Source: CALGSZ01 sp042408955
GTDB taxonomy: Bacteria; Chloroflexota; Chloroflexia; Thermomicrobiales; UBA6265
NCBI GenBank assembly: GCA_042408955.1
Contig: JBHOQQ010000119.1
Location: 1-6,108, forward strand
Length of the DNA: 6,108 bases
Direction of reading: 5' to 3'
The notes below the pieces were generated by a model. It worked only from the letters and a program-made list of their open reading frames with translations. It had not been told where the DNA came from and did no database searches. Positions 1 through 5,980 of the stretch are shown one piece after another (positions within the stretch are counted from its first letter, which is position 1; every line of letters starts with the position of its first letter). The position numbers and the translations under genes were made by a program.

Positions 1-13
1 TGATTGCGCGAGA

Positions 14-42
14 TTTCAATGCTTCATGCCACTGGCTATAAT
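14..42 (+). promoter_or_regulatory. Candidate sigma-70-type promoter upstream of the metallopeptidase gene
   Basis: A perfect TATAAT lies at 37-42. Seventeen bases upstream, TTTCAA (14-19) matches the TTGACA consensus at only 3 of 6 positions, so the -35 element is poor. Transcription would begin near position 49 and leave a leader of about 130 bases before the start codon at 180. The -10 box is seen directly; its use as a promoter is inferred from its position ahead of a well-formed gene. It stands out because AT-rich hexamers are rare in this GC-rich sequence. Confidence 0.45.
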
Positions 43-154
43 GCGGGAGCACAGGCGTGCAACCGGACGAACCGCTGTGGCAGGGCGTAAGGATTGGTGA
101 CGTTGCTGGCACAGGGTGACCGCTGAGCGCCGGGGTCATCATGATGCGCTAGCT

Positions 155-185
155 GAGTGCTTGGTGGAAGGAGGCAAGCATGCTC
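155..185 (+). promoter_or_regulatory. Ribosome binding site in the loop of a start-codon hairpin
   Basis: A strong Shine-Dalgarno, AAGGAGG (168-174), sits five bases before the ATG at 180 and decides this start. The surrounding bases can fold. GAG (155-157) pairs with CTC (183-185), and TGCTTG (158-163) pairs with CAAGCA (175-180), leaving T181 and G182 as a bulge. The 11-base loop (164-174) displays the Shine-Dalgarno. The complementarity is visible. Whether it affects translation, for example by burying part of the start codon, is unknown. Confidence 0.55.
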
Positions 186-1958
186 CCCGCGTCTTCCGGC
201 GAAGCCCGGCGTCCGAGGCGGCCGGATGTGGCTCGCTCGTGGCTGCTGCTCATGACCATTGGCATCGGGATGATGATGCCGCTAGCTGCCCAGCAAGGTG
301 TCAGCGCGCATGGTGATTTGCTGCTCAACAGCGATGGCCCCCCGTCGGAGATTCTGATCCGGGATGATCTCGCTGCTGGCAAGATTGATTATCCCACCAG
401 CCTGGTGCTGCGCGCCTATGCCGTCTTTGGCGACCCGCGGTTGCCGGAAGCTTATGTCGGCTCCGGCTCGCTCGATGATGCGATCCTCTTTGCGGAAGTC
501 AACCGCAACTGGGATGTGCTGCCGGAGGCAACGAAGGACCAGCTTACGCCGTTTCTTGTCCGCCCAACCGACCCCCGGAGCATTTTCCATACACCGAGTG
601 GACCGGCTGCCCCGGCGGACTTCGATCTCGCGGTCGTGCCCGATGCAGGGATTGATGTTGACGCGCGCGCCAGTGCCACGTGCGTGGATGATTGGGCGTG
701 GAAGAACAGCGCGCGCTTCGCGCTCAAGGTCTGGACCCACTGCAATGGCGACTATGCGAGCGACCTGGTGAGGGCACTCGATCTTTTCGAAACCCTGTGG
801 GCGAAGCAGGTTGCGATCATGGGCCCCCCGCTGCCCGACAGCGGCGGGCCGGATGCGGGTGGCGATAGCCGCTTGGATGTCTATTTCGTTGATGTCGGCC
901 AGCGGCCACCGCGCGACGAAGCGTCGGAGATTGATGACCGCGCCGCCGCTTATGCGACAATCGATGCCCGCTCCAAGCAAGGGAAGGCAGCGGCAGGGTT
1001 CATCGTTTCCCGCCGGGAGCGGCTTTACGACCCCGGCCAGGCGGCGACGCTGGCGCATGAGTTCTACCACATCCTGCAATTTGCCCATAATTGGGATATC
1101 GCGTTCGGCTATTCCTGGCAGCCCTACGGCCGCTTCGACATCCTCACCGCCGATGCCGAGTACTGGTTCCTGGAGGCGATGGCCAACTGGGCGATTTCCT
1201 ACGTCTATCGGGATCGGCTGCCCCCGGTCGTGCTTCAGGCGTCTCTGCACAGCCGCTATCTGGAGTATTTCCAGCCAGCGGATGTGCCGCTCTATCACTC
1301 GCCAGAGCAATGGGGCGAGCACTTTCTCCACATGTACGGCGCCTATGTCTGGTTCCTCTTTGTTGAGCTCAAGGCAGGACCAGAGCGCGTGGCCAAGATC
1401 TGGGAAGACATGGAGCAGGTCGAACAAGACGATTGGGACGGCGCACTGGCGGTGATCAATGACGCTTTGCCGTTTCGGGAGCATTTCCGCGACTTCGCGG
1501 TCATGAACCTCAATCTCGACCTTGAGCCAGGCGATCCAATCACGCCAAGCTTCGGGGATATTGACCCAACCTTCCCGGTCGGCATCCGCCCACCGCTGAT
1601 CGTGGGCGAGGGTGCCGATCGCCGCGTGGAGACCGGGGAAACGCGCACCATTGAGGAGGCGATCCCTCAACTCCGCGCTCACTACGCCTACTTCGTTCTC
1701 CAAGACGGCGCCGCTGGTGTCACGCTTGATTTCACCGGGCTTGCGCCAGCGGCTGCCCTCGACATCGACCTGATCGTCAATATCGATGGCAAAGGATGGG
1801 AGCGGCGCCAGCTTGACCCGACGGAGGTGACCACGCTTTGCCGGGATAACCCGGACGATGACGTCAAAGGATTCTATCTGGTGCTCAGCAATCACGATGT
1901 CACGACCAGGGTCGAGGGGCAATTCGCGGTTACCGCGCTCGATGGCGCGTGCCCTTGA
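180..1958 (+). CDS. Secreted zinc metallopeptidase, gluzincin-like, family unassigned
   Basis: A 592-residue exported protein, probably a zinc-dependent endopeptidase acting outside the cell or at its surface. The N-terminus has an Arg-rich n-region (residues 10-19), a hydrophobic core (about 21-37) and a plausible signal peptidase site after Val-Ser-Ala43. The zinc motif HEFYH covers residues 293-297 (His293, Glu294, His297). Thirty-five residues later, Glu332 in WFLEAMANW is the likely third zinc ligand, the arrangement known in gluzincins such as the M30 group and the peptidase MA-like clan. A D-S-R-L-D-V-Y-F-V-D segment (229-238) precedes the motif, similar to the strand before the active site in several secreted metalloproteases. 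The C-terminal part (about 475-592) looks beta-rich. I see only four cysteines (168, 188, 554, 591), which suggests two disulfides. The start is fixed by AAGGAGG five bases upstream. The metallopeptidase class is fairly safe; the exact family and substrate are not known. Confidence 0.85.
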   Translation: MLPASSGEARRPRRPDVARSWLLLMTIGIGMMMPLAAQQGVSAHGDLLLNSDGPPSEILIRDDLAAGKIDYPTSLVLRAYAVFGDPRLPEAYVGSGSLDDAILFAEVNRNWDVLPEATKDQLTPFLVRPTDPRSIFHTPSGPAAPADFDLAVVPDAGIDVDARASATCVDDWAWKNSARFALKVWTHCNGDYASDLVRALDLFETLWAKQVAIMGPPLPDSGGPDAGGDSRLDVYFVDVGQRPPRDEASEIDDRAAAYATIDARSKQGKAAAGFIVSRRERLYDPGQAATLAHEFYHILQFAHNWDIAFGYSWQPYGRFDILTADAEYWFLEAMANWAISYVYRDRLPPVVLQASLHSRYLEYFQPADVPLYHSPEQWGEHFLHMYGAYVWFLFVELKAGPERVAKIWEDMEQVEQDDWDGALAVINDALPFREHFRDFAVMNLNLDLEPGDPITPSFGDIDPTFPVGIRPPLIVGEGADRRVETGETRTIEEAIPQLRAHYAYFVLQDGAAGVTLDFTGLAPAAALDIDLIVNIDGKGWERRQLDPTEVTTLCRDNPDDDVKGFYLVLSNHDVTTRVEGQFAVTALDGACP

Positions 1959-1984
1959 TTCCGGCGTGGCAGGTGGCGCCGGGG
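1959..1984 (+). terminator. Hairpin immediately after the metallopeptidase stop codon
   Basis: CCGGCG (1961-1966) pairs perfectly with CGCCGG (1977-1982) across a ten-base loop, and two further T-G wobbles (1959-1960 with 1983-1984) could lengthen the stem. It begins right after the TGA at 1956-1958. No T-run follows, only the mildly pyrimidine-rich ATTCCTTCT, so it is not a classical intrinsic terminator. It may still help termination or protect the 3' end of the message. The stem is seen directly; the function is inferred from position. Confidence 0.35.
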
Positions 1985-2036
1985 CTGGATTCCTTCTGGG
2001 GGCATAGGAGTCTGCACGCGATGCGGGGCGCTTTCA

Positions 2037-2042
2037 TATACT
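2037..2042 (+). promoter_or_regulatory. Candidate -10 box for the serine protease gene
   Basis: TATACT (2037-2042) matches TATAAT at five of six positions and is the only AT-rich hexamer in the 181-base gap between the two protease genes. No convincing -35 lies 16-18 bases upstream (the area reads TCTGCACGC). A start near 2049 would give a leader of about 90 bases. Together with the hairpin at 1959-1984, this suggests the second protease gene is transcribed on its own rather than by read-through. Confidence 0.3.
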
Positions 2043-2126
2043 GCCAACGTGCCGACTAGCCGCGAGCGAGCAGAGCGCGCAGGAGAGACGGATCTCGATG
2101 CCTCGATCGCCGTTCTGTGCTGGAAG

Positions 2127-2132
2127 AAGGAG
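2127..2132 (+). promoter_or_regulatory. Ribosome binding site that selects the start at 2140
   Basis: AAGGAG is placed seven bases before ATG 2140. A competing AGGAG at 2081-2085 lies 12 bases before the in-frame ATG at 2098, which is a poorer spacing. The longer product would add 14 residues, including two arginines, ahead of the signal peptide. That is tolerable but less typical. Use of both starts cannot be excluded. Confidence 0.6.
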
Positions 2133-2139
2133 CGCTTTG

Positions 2140-3504
2140 ATGGGGAAGGCGAATCTGCGCGTGCTCGTTCTGCTCGCGCTGGTGACCGGCGGGCTCCTGC
2201 CGGGTGTCGCGGCCGCGCAAGATGAGGATGGCCCGCGTGTCCGGGCGAGCCAGCTCATCAAATCGGTCGTGTTGATTTACACCTTTCAATGCGAGCGTCC
2301 GCCGGAGCCTGGCGTGCGCAACGAGCTTCCCTTCCAGGGAATCGCCTGCGACAGGGGAGTCATTCACGGCTCCGGAGCGGTGATTGACCGGCAGGGGCGG
2401 GTGTTGACGAACGATCACGTTGTCAATCCGCATCAACACGGCTTCGACGTCGATCCGGCGAAGCTGGGATGGTATTTCGTGCTGATCACGGTTGATGCCA
2501 AGCAATTACCCGTGCCGGTCTATTACGGGAGGATCGCCATCAGCAGCGCCGATCTGGATCTGGCGATCCTGGAGCCGATACTCGATCCGTCCGGGCAACC
2601 GATTGCCCCGGGCACGGAGCTCGGCTTGCCGGTGCTGCCGATGGCGGCCGAACCAGGTACGGTGGAAATCGAGGATACGCTGCGGCTGCTCGGTTATCCG
2701 CGGGACCATCCGACGATTACGGTCAGCACCGTGCAGGTGGTTGGCTTCGAGCCAGACGAGTATGTACCGCAGCTTGGCGGTGGTGCCTGGATTCGGACCG
2801 ATGTCGGCGCGGCAGGACCGGGCAATAGCGGCGGTCCAGCGGTCAACGAGCGTGGACAGCAGGTCGGTGTCGTCTCGGCCGGCACGCGAACCCAGCTCTC
2901 CTGCGCCGATCTCAATAGCGATGGCTTCGTTGACCCTGGTCAGGAGTGTGGCGCAGCCGCAGGCGGATCGGAGTATATCCGTCCCGTGCCCGAGGCGATG
3001 GCGCTCCTGCTGGAAGCAGAGCCTTCGCCGCGGCCGACCGAGGAGCCAACGGAAACACCCGAGCCGCCAGAGCCGCCCGAGGATGTGACGCCCAAGCCCA
3101 CCGAGGAAGGCCCGCCTGAGCCACCGGCCGAGCCGACCCCCTCCCCAACTCCCGAGCAGCCAGCACCACCGTCGGGTGAGACGGCGATCGTCACCGGCAC
3201 GGTCGTCTCCGCCGATACCGGCGATCCCATTCGCCGCGCGCCGATCGTGGTGCTGAAGCCGGGCTACAAGATTGTCGATTGGCGGCGGGAGAAGGTCGGT
3301 AAAGAAGCGATCTTTGCCTATGTGCTGACCGATGAGCGCGGATTTTTCCAAATTCCCGAGCCGGTGGTTAAAGGTGAGACTTATGGGATCTGGATTCAAG
3401 CACCCGGATATCGCACACTGGCAAAGGATGGATTCGTCTTCGCCAAAGAAGGCGATCCTGATGTGATTGATCTTGGTGTCATCGAGATGCTGAGCGCTAA
3501 GTAA
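2140..3504 (+). CDS. Secreted trypsin-like serine protease with C-terminal carboxypeptidase-regulatory-like domain
   Basis: A 454-residue exported serine endopeptidase. A signal peptide (residues 1-26, ending Ala-Ala-Ala before Gln-Asp) precedes an S1/trypsin-2-like domain (about 35-285) with a complete triad: His93 in TNDHVV, Asp140 in DLDLAIL, and Ser230 in GPGNSGGP. It resembles the HtrA protease core but has no PDZ domain. Cys51/Cys70 and Cys255/Cys270 may form disulfides; the second pair encloses a calcium-loop-like motif (Asp257, Asn259, Asp261, Asp265). A Pro/Glu/Thr linker (about 295-347) leads to a C-terminal domain (348-454) with the G-T-V-V-S-A-D-T-G-x-P start and DERGFFQIP strand of carboxypeptidase-regulatory-like (CNA-B-like) folds. 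An in-frame ATG at 2098 exists. I prefer 2140 because AAGGAG (2127-2132) lies seven bases upstream and it gives a compact signal peptide. The substrate is unknown. No membrane anchor or sorting signal is visible after the linker. Confidence 0.88.
   Translation: MGKANLRVLVLLALVTGGLLPGVAAAQDEDGPRVRASQLIKSVVLIYTFQCERPPEPGVRNELPFQGIACDRGVIHGSGAVIDRQGRVLTNDHVVNPHQHGFDVDPAKLGWYFVLITVDAKQLPVPVYYGRIAISSADLDLAILEPILDPSGQPIAPGTELGLPVLPMAAEPGTVEIEDTLRLLGYPRDHPTITVSTVQVVGFEPDEYVPQLGGGAWIRTDVGAAGPGNSGGPAVNERGQQVGVVSAGTRTQLSCADLNSDGFVDPGQECGAAAGGSEYIRPVPEAMALLLEAEPSPRPTEEPTETPEPPEPPEDVTPKPTEEGPPEPPAEPTPSPTPEQPAPPSGETAIVTGTVVSADTGDPIRRAPIVVLKPGYKIVDWRREKVGKEAIFAYVLTDERGFFQIPEPVVKGETYGIWIQAPGYRTLAKDGFVFAKEGDPDVIDLGVIEMLSAK
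2902..2949 (+). other. Cysteine-bracketed EF-hand-like calcium loop within the protease
   Basis: The segment reads Cys-Ala-Asp-Leu-Asn-Ser-Asp-Gly-Phe-Val-Asp and then Pro-Gly-Gln-Glu-Cys (residues 255-270 of the 454-residue product). The D-x-N-x-D-G-x-x-D spacing matches the calcium-coordinating loop of dockerin and EF-hand-like motifs, with a Glu near the last ligand position. It lies 25 residues after the catalytic Ser230, at the end of the protease domain. Calcium-dependent stability is a reasonable inference but is untested. Confidence 0.5.
3022..3180 (+). repeat. Low-complexity Pro/Glu/Thr linker coding region
   Basis: About 53 codons dominated by Pro, Glu and Thr (PEPPEPPED- and PTPSPTPE-like units) join the protease domain to the C-terminal domain. 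The DNA is correspondingly repetitive in GAG/CCG/CCA/ACC codons but has no exact tandem unit that I can define. Such linkers are common in secreted multidomain bacterial proteins, where they act as flexible, extended spacers. Confidence 0.7.
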
Positions 3505-3528
3505 GCGACAATCCGGGGCGGCTGGGGA

Positions 3529-4470
3529 GTGATACTGACGTTTCTTACCTTTAACCTGGCGGATGGGCTGGCTCCGCCAGACCAGGTCGTACGCTTTTTG
3601 CGGCAGTCCGGCGCCGATGTCATCGGTCTCCAAGAAGTTGCCGAGCCGCAGGCTGATGCGATCGCCTGGCGGCTGCGGGATGTGTATCCCTATCAGGTAC
3701 TGCATCCATTTGGCATTGCCGGCAAAGGGCTGCTGAGCCGGTTCCCCGTGCGGGAGCCGGAATTGCTACCGCTCTTCCCTGCCCGGCCGGATATCGCCGC
3801 GATCATCGAGGCACCGGGCGGCTCGTTCGTGACGATCGTTGCCCACCCTCCTCCGCCACGGTATCGCGGCACGCACCGACTCCGCCACAACGCGGCCCGG
3901 CATGCTCAGATCGACGCCCTGCTGGAGGTCGCGTTGCGTGGCGAGCCGACTGTGCTGCTCGGTGATCTGAATCTAACGGACCGGCACCGGGTGCATCGCC
4001 GCTTGCGGGCGGCTGGGCTGATCGATGCCTTTGCCGTCGCTGGCCGCGGGCGGGGCGCAACGCTGCCGACCTACGTCGCTCGCTGGGCGCAGGTCAGCAA
4101 CCCCCTCGGCCGCCTGCCGCTCATTCCCGTTCTGCGGGTGGATTACATCTGGCACACCCCGCATTTTCGGACGATTGCCGCCTGGCGCGGGGAGCACGCC
4201 GGCTCGGACCATCTCCCCGTCTTCACCCGGCTCGCGCTGCAGCGCCACGCTGGCCTGCCCCATCGCGTGGTAACCAGCAGAGTAGCGGTTGCTTCTGATG
4301 CGCCGGCATCGCCGGTAGGCCATGGTTCCACCGGTTCGTGGCGGGAAGTGGCCGGACGCTCCTGCCGCGATGCCGGTGGCGCAACCCCACCAACTATTTT
4401 GGCGGAAGACACAGCCCCATGGGCTCGGGCCGGAAGAGACGGGCGTCCATCAGGCGCAGGCCGGGACTGA
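3529..4470 (+). CDS. Endonuclease/exonuclease/phosphatase (EEP) family protein with doubtful C-terminal tail
   Basis: A metal-dependent phosphoesterase of the EEP (DNase I-like) superfamily, which cleaves phosphodiester or phosphomonoester bonds in nucleic acids, lipids or small molecules; the substrate here cannot be told. The conserved residues are all present: Asn9 (TFNL), Glu36 (LQEV, metal ligand), His106 (VAHP), Asp146 and Asn148 (GDLN), Asp205 (VDYI) and the Asp227-His228 pair (SDHLP). No signal peptide is visible, so it is probably cytoplasmic. The domain fills residues 3-238. About 75 further residues are Ala/Gly/Arg-rich with no recognisable motif, and the frame overlaps the convergent CoA-transferase gene by 77 bases. 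A stop at 4271-4273 in the +1 frame would give a more usual length of about 247 residues. Translation is read from GTG 3529, with a weak GGGGAG next to it. It lies 24 bases after the protease gene, so co-transcription is likely. Confidence 0.82.
   Translation: MILTFLTFNLADGLAPPDQVVRFLRQSGADVIGLQEVAEPQADAIAWRLRDVYPYQVLHPFGIAGKGLLSRFPVREPELLPLFPARPDIAAIIEAPGGSFVTIVAHPPPPRYRGTHRLRHNAARHAQIDALLEVALRGEPTVLLGDLNLTDRHRVHRRLRAAGLIDAFAVAGRGRGATLPTYVARWAQVSNPLGRLPLIPVLRVDYIWHTPHFRTIAAWRGEHAGSDHLPVFTRLALQRHAGLPHRVVTSRVAVASDAPASPVGHGSTGSWREVAGRSCRDAGGATPPTILAEDTAPWARAGRDGRPSGAGRD
4299..4400 (+). terminator. Candidate 3' structures between the convergent EEP and CoA-transferase genes
   Basis: Several inverted repeats crowd this stretch. 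CCGGT(A)GG (4312-4319) pairs with CCACCGG (4328-4334) around CCATGGTT. GGTGG (4375-4379) pairs with CCACC (4387-4391) around CGCAACC, and is followed on the + strand by AACTATTTT (4392-4400), which looks like a weak intrinsic terminator for the EEP transcript. A longer imperfect pairing joins 4299-4312 to 4367-4383 with a three-base bulge. None has a long U-run. The presence of terminator-like structure inside the EEP frame is one reason to doubt that its last 70 or so codons are used. Confidence 0.35.
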
Positions 4471-5980
4471 CGCGGAGCGGGAATTCCGCCTGTGCCAGAA
4501 CATCCCGCTCCAGGTCGATGCCGGGAGCGATCTCTGTTACTGTCAACCCCTCCGGCTCAAGGCGGATCACACAGCGCTCGGTGATGTACACCACGTCCTG
4601 CCCGCGCTGGCGCGCTATCCGCCCGCTGAATGTCACGTGCTCCACCTCTCGCACGAACTTCCGGTTCTTCCCCTCTCGCACGATGCGCACCTGGCCATCG
4701 TCAAACGCCACGTCGAGCCCGCCGGCAGTCATGGTGCCGCTAAAGACGATCCGGCGCGCCCGGGCCGTGATGTCCACGAAGCCTCCGACCCCGGCGGTGA
4801 CGTGTGGCCGGGCTGCCAGGCGCGAGACGTTGACGCACCCGTCCGCGTCCACCTGCAGGAAGGACAGGAAGGTGCGGTCGAACCCGCCGCCCTGGAAATA
4901 GGTGAACTGCTGCGGCGATGGCACGATCGCCTCGGCATTGGCCGCGCAGCCAAACTGGAAGCCCAGCAGCGGCACCCCGCCGACCGCACCCTGCTCGATG
5001 ACCCAGGTCACGGCGCCGGCCAGCCCTTCCTCCAAGAGGATGCGCGGGACCAGGGCGGAGATGCCGAAGCCGAGATTGACCGCTTCTCCTTGCCGCAGTT
5101 CCATCGCCGCTCGCCGCGCCACCACTTTCTCGATGCCCCACTCGACCGGCGGAAACGCGCTCAGCGGCTGCTTGATCTCCCCGCTGATCGCCGGTTCGTA
5201 GACAGTCTGCGTCGTTTGCCACTGGTCCGGCGCGACGACGACGTAATCAACGAGCACGCTGGGCACGCGCACCTGCTGCGTGGGAATGGTTCCGGCCGCG
5301 GTGACGCGCTTCACCTGGGCGATGACGATTCCCCGGTTACAGCGGGCAGCGATGGCTTGCTCCAGCGCGCCAAGGTAGGCCCCCTCGTGCTCCATCGAGA
5401 TGTTGCCCCACTCGTCGGCGGTCGTGCCGCGGATGATGGCCACATCGATCGGGATCGCGCGGAGATAGAGCCATTCCTCGCCGTCAAACTGCACAAGGTG
5501 AACGAGGTCCTCTGTCGTCGCCGCGTTCATCTTGCCACCCTGGCGCCGGGGATCGAGATAGGTGTCGAGCCCAACCTTGGTCAGCACGCCAGGACGTCCC
5601 GCCGCGGTATCCGCGTGGAGCTGGAACAAGATACCGCTCGGGATGTTGTATGCCTCGACCGCGTTCTGCTCGATCATCTGCCAGATCTTGGGCGAAGGAA
5701 GTGACGACGGGCCACTGGGATACGAGCCAGCGATCACGCGTTTGAGGAGGCCGGGCCGGGCCAGGTGATCGATGCCAGCGATCCCGTACATGTCGCCCGC
5801 GGCGATAGGGTGGATCGTTGTGAGGTTGCACGGCTCACCCGTCGCCGCGAAGCGCTCGCCGATGGCGCGCAAGAGTGCGTCCGGGCAGCCGAGCCCACTC
5901 GAGGAACTGACCGACACCACCGCGCCGCTGGGGATCAGCGCGGCAGCCTGCTCTAGGGAGATGATCTTCGTTTCAGTCAT
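4394..5980 (-). CDS. Acyl-CoA:acetate/3-ketoacid CoA-transferase, fused alpha-beta type (COG4670)
   Basis: A 528-residue cytoplasmic family I CoA-transferase that moves CoA between an acyl-CoA and a free carboxylic acid through a glutamyl-CoA intermediate. The alpha half (about 1-280) carries an ISLEQAAALIPSGAVVSVS start and the IRGTTADEWGNISMEHEG block. The beta half (about 285-528) carries the catalytic Glu329 in VIEQGAVGGVP, then FQGGGFDRTFLSF, NVSRLAARPHVTAGVGGFVDIT and FSGTMTAGG, all typical of propionate CoA-transferase/YdiF-like enzymes. The length is normal for the fused family, in which both subunits of the two-chain enzymes form one polypeptide. Likely substrates are short-chain acyl-CoAs and acetate or 3-keto acids; the sequence alone does not choose. 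An AGAGG (complement of 5991-5995) lies ten bases before the ATG. The same frame is closed upstream at 6020-6022, so no longer ATG start exists. The ATG shares ATGA with a preceding frame's stop. Confidence 0.93.
   Translation of the reverse strand: MTETKIISLEQAAALIPSGAVVSVSSSSGLGCPDALLRAIGERFAATGEPCNLTTIHPIAAGDMYGIAGIDHLARPGLLKRVIAGSYPSGPSSLPSPKIWQMIEQNAVEAYNIPSGILFQLHADTAAGRPGVLTKVGLDTYLDPRRQGGKMNAATTEDLVHLVQFDGEEWLYLRAIPIDVAIIRGTTADEWGNISMEHEGAYLGALEQAIAARCNRGIVIAQVKRVTAAGTIPTQQVRVPSVLVDYVVVAPDQWQTTQTVYEPAISGEIKQPLSAFPPVEWGIEKVVARRAAMELRQGEAVNLGFGISALVPRILLEEGLAGAVTWVIEQGAVGGVPLLGFQFGCAANAEAIVPSPQQFTYFQGGGFDRTFLSFLQVDADGCVNVSRLAARPHVTAGVGGFVDITARARRIVFSGTMTAGGLDVAFDDGQVRIVREGKNRKFVREVEHVTFSGRIARQRGQDVVYITERCVIRLEPEGLTVTEIAPGIDLERDVLAQAEFPLRVSPGLRLMDARLFRPEPMGLCLPPK

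Noticed and set aside
116..316. Small plus-strand open frame in the leader and start of the metallopeptidase gene
   Set aside because: It overlaps the signal-peptide region in another frame, has no good ribosome binding site and no hydrophobic or conserved pattern.
282..1922. 546-codon open frame on the minus strand, antisense to the metallopeptidase gene
   Set aside because: It mirrors the codon phase of a GC-rich gene, has no recognisable motif or domain, and the plus-strand product has a signal peptide, a zinc motif and a strong ribosome binding site.
2098..2139. Upstream in-frame ATG extending the serine protease by 14 residues
   Set aside because: AGGAG is 12 bases away, whereas the ATG at 2140 has AAGGAG at seven bases and starts a compact signal peptide. 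Retained as an alternative only.
3022..3180. Possible tandem DNA repeat or CRISPR-like periodicity
   Set aside because: The repetition comes from Pro/Glu/Thr codons of a linker; there is no constant repeat unit and no spacer pattern.
2506..3705. 399-codon minus-strand open frame across the serine protease and EEP genes
   Set aside because: It runs antisense through two genes with intact catalytic motifs, and its Arg/Gly/Leu-rich product looks like a reverse reading of the Pro-rich linker.
4322..5704. 460-codon plus-strand open frame opposite the CoA-transferase
   Set aside because: The minus-strand product matches a well-known enzyme family over its whole length. The plus-strand translation is rich in His, Arg and Asp and has no family features.
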